Shown piece by piece: positions 36,235 through 36,669 of a stretch of DNA of 36,669 bases. The notes under the pieces are model-generated. The model saw nothing but the letters and a program-made list of their open reading frames with translations, was not told the origin of the DNA and made no database searches. The DNA comes from [Mycobacterium] crassicus (GTDB lineage Bacteria > Actinomycetota > Actinomycetes > Mycobacteriales > Mycobacteriaceae): assembly GCF_020181615.1 (NCBI RefSeq), contig NZ_CP084029.1, forward strand, positions 4,550,500 through 4,587,168, read 5' to 3'. Made by a program: the position numbers and the translations under genes. Numbering within the stretch: the stretch's first letter is position 1; every line of letters begins with the position of its first letter.

Positions 36235-36598
36235 GGCGGATCTTCAGGCGCTTGTGTGCTTGGTAGAACTTCATTTCAACGCATCCGTGGTCCGTCGCCG
36301 AGCTGGTCTGGGCTAACGCAATTAACCGGATCTTATGAACGCTCTACCCATCGCTTATTCACCGATAATGACTGCGAAACACCGGGAATCGACAGGATTC
36401 AGTAGGCGCTTTGCGGACGAAAGCTATTGCGCTGCAACGTAGGACCAGTCGTGACCGGAACCTTCAGGACCTGTCGCGCCATAATCCATCGGTTGCTGGT
36501 TGGAACGCAGCCCGACCCGCCAGGCTTTTTCGGCTACTTCGGCGGCTTGTACGGACGAGGCTTGGGTGCGAGGGGGTCTGCTGCACGGATAGGTGACA
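36235..36598. other. Noncoding stretch between SIR2 gene and insertion sequence
   Basis: No gene recognised. A 61-codon frame at 36411-36596 has no ribosome site and a shuffled, Arg-rich composition. No tRNA fold or attachment-site repeat was found. Confidence 0.4.
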
Positions 36599-36642
36599 TC
36601 TGAGTTGGCTTGCCCTGTGGGGTGGGCTGGAAGGATGTCCTT
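36599..36642. mobile_element. Probable left end of an IS3-family element
   Basis: A TG-initiated sequence (TGAGTTGGCTTGCC from about 36601) lies about 40 bp before a transposase start, the usual distance from a terminal inverted repeat to orfA in IS3 elements. The right end is outside the window, so the boundary cannot be confirmed. Confidence 0.4.
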
Positions 36643-36669
36643 GTGCCCAGGCCTTATCCGAAAGAGTTC
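36643..36669 (+). CDS. IS3-type transposase OrfA, first nine codons
   Basis: GTG 36643 with AAGGA about 9 nt upstream opens a frame reading MPRPYPKEF. That start is typical of actinobacterial IS3-family OrfA proteins, in which RPYPKEFRDDVVRVA begins a helix-turn-helix domain. The gene is cut by the window end, so only the start can be seen. Confidence 0.6.

Noticed and set aside
36411..36596. 61-codon plus-strand frame before the IS element
   Set aside because: No ribosome site, Arg-rich random-looking composition and no similarity that I can recognise.

Overview
The window is high-GC actinobacterial DNA from a mycobacterium, most likely a non-tuberculous species. Three things point there: PGRS-type Gly-Asn repeat proteins, many leaderless genes (a TANNNT box 6-8 nt before GTG/ATG), and a backbone that follows the M. 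tuberculosis order Rv1627c-Rv1638. That backbone is lipid-transfer thiolase, DUF35 partner, polA, rpsA, coaE, DUF402 gene, uvrB, MFS exporter, ManLAM-capping mannosyltransferase, universal stress protein, MBL hydrolase and uvrA. Accessory genes are inserted at several points.

Layout. Positions 1-6633 (accessory) hold two tandem copies of a two-gene minus-strand cassette: a GjpA-like exported protein, then a secreted PGRS protein that has a signal peptide instead of a PE domain. The left copy runs off the window. A GntR/FCD regulator lies between the copies. Both cassette promoters carry a GTATAC-centred palindrome at the -10 and a KstR-type palindrome TnnAACnnGTTnnA over the -35/spacer. Positions 7001-10398 hold a rifampicin-phosphotransferase-like enzyme preceded by a 12-codon leader ORF, a DUF167 gene, and a VapBC toxin-antitoxin pair. 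DUF167 and vapBC diverge from a perfect 24-bp inverted repeat. Positions 10412-14835 hold the thiolase-DUF35 operon, with its own KstR-type site, and divergent polA. Positions 14867-18504 insert a 13E12-type HNH nuclease, a nitronate monooxygenase and a PrsW-type membrane protease between polA and rpsA. Positions 18683-32798 are largely core (rpsA to uvrA), interrupted by a low-GC orphan membrane gene at 28486-29058. From 32799 to the right end there is an island: a DUF2510 membrane protein, a SIR2-domain protein resembling anti-phage NADases, and the first codons of an IS3-type transposase.

Regulation ties distant parts together. uvrA, uvrB and the HNH gene each have a leaderless promoter matching the RecA-independent damage (PafBC) pattern TTGTCRGTG-N8-TANNNT with exact spacing. 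The two cassettes and the thiolase operon share KstR-type operators, which suggests a link between sterol/lipid sensing and these surface proteins. The most unusual content is the duplicated porin-like/PE-less PGRS cassette with its embedded regulator, the leader-peptide arrangement before the phosphotransferase, the nested VapBC operator, and the SIR2 island. No tRNA, rRNA or CRISPR array was recognised. All functional calls come from reading motifs and remembered family features; no database search was run.
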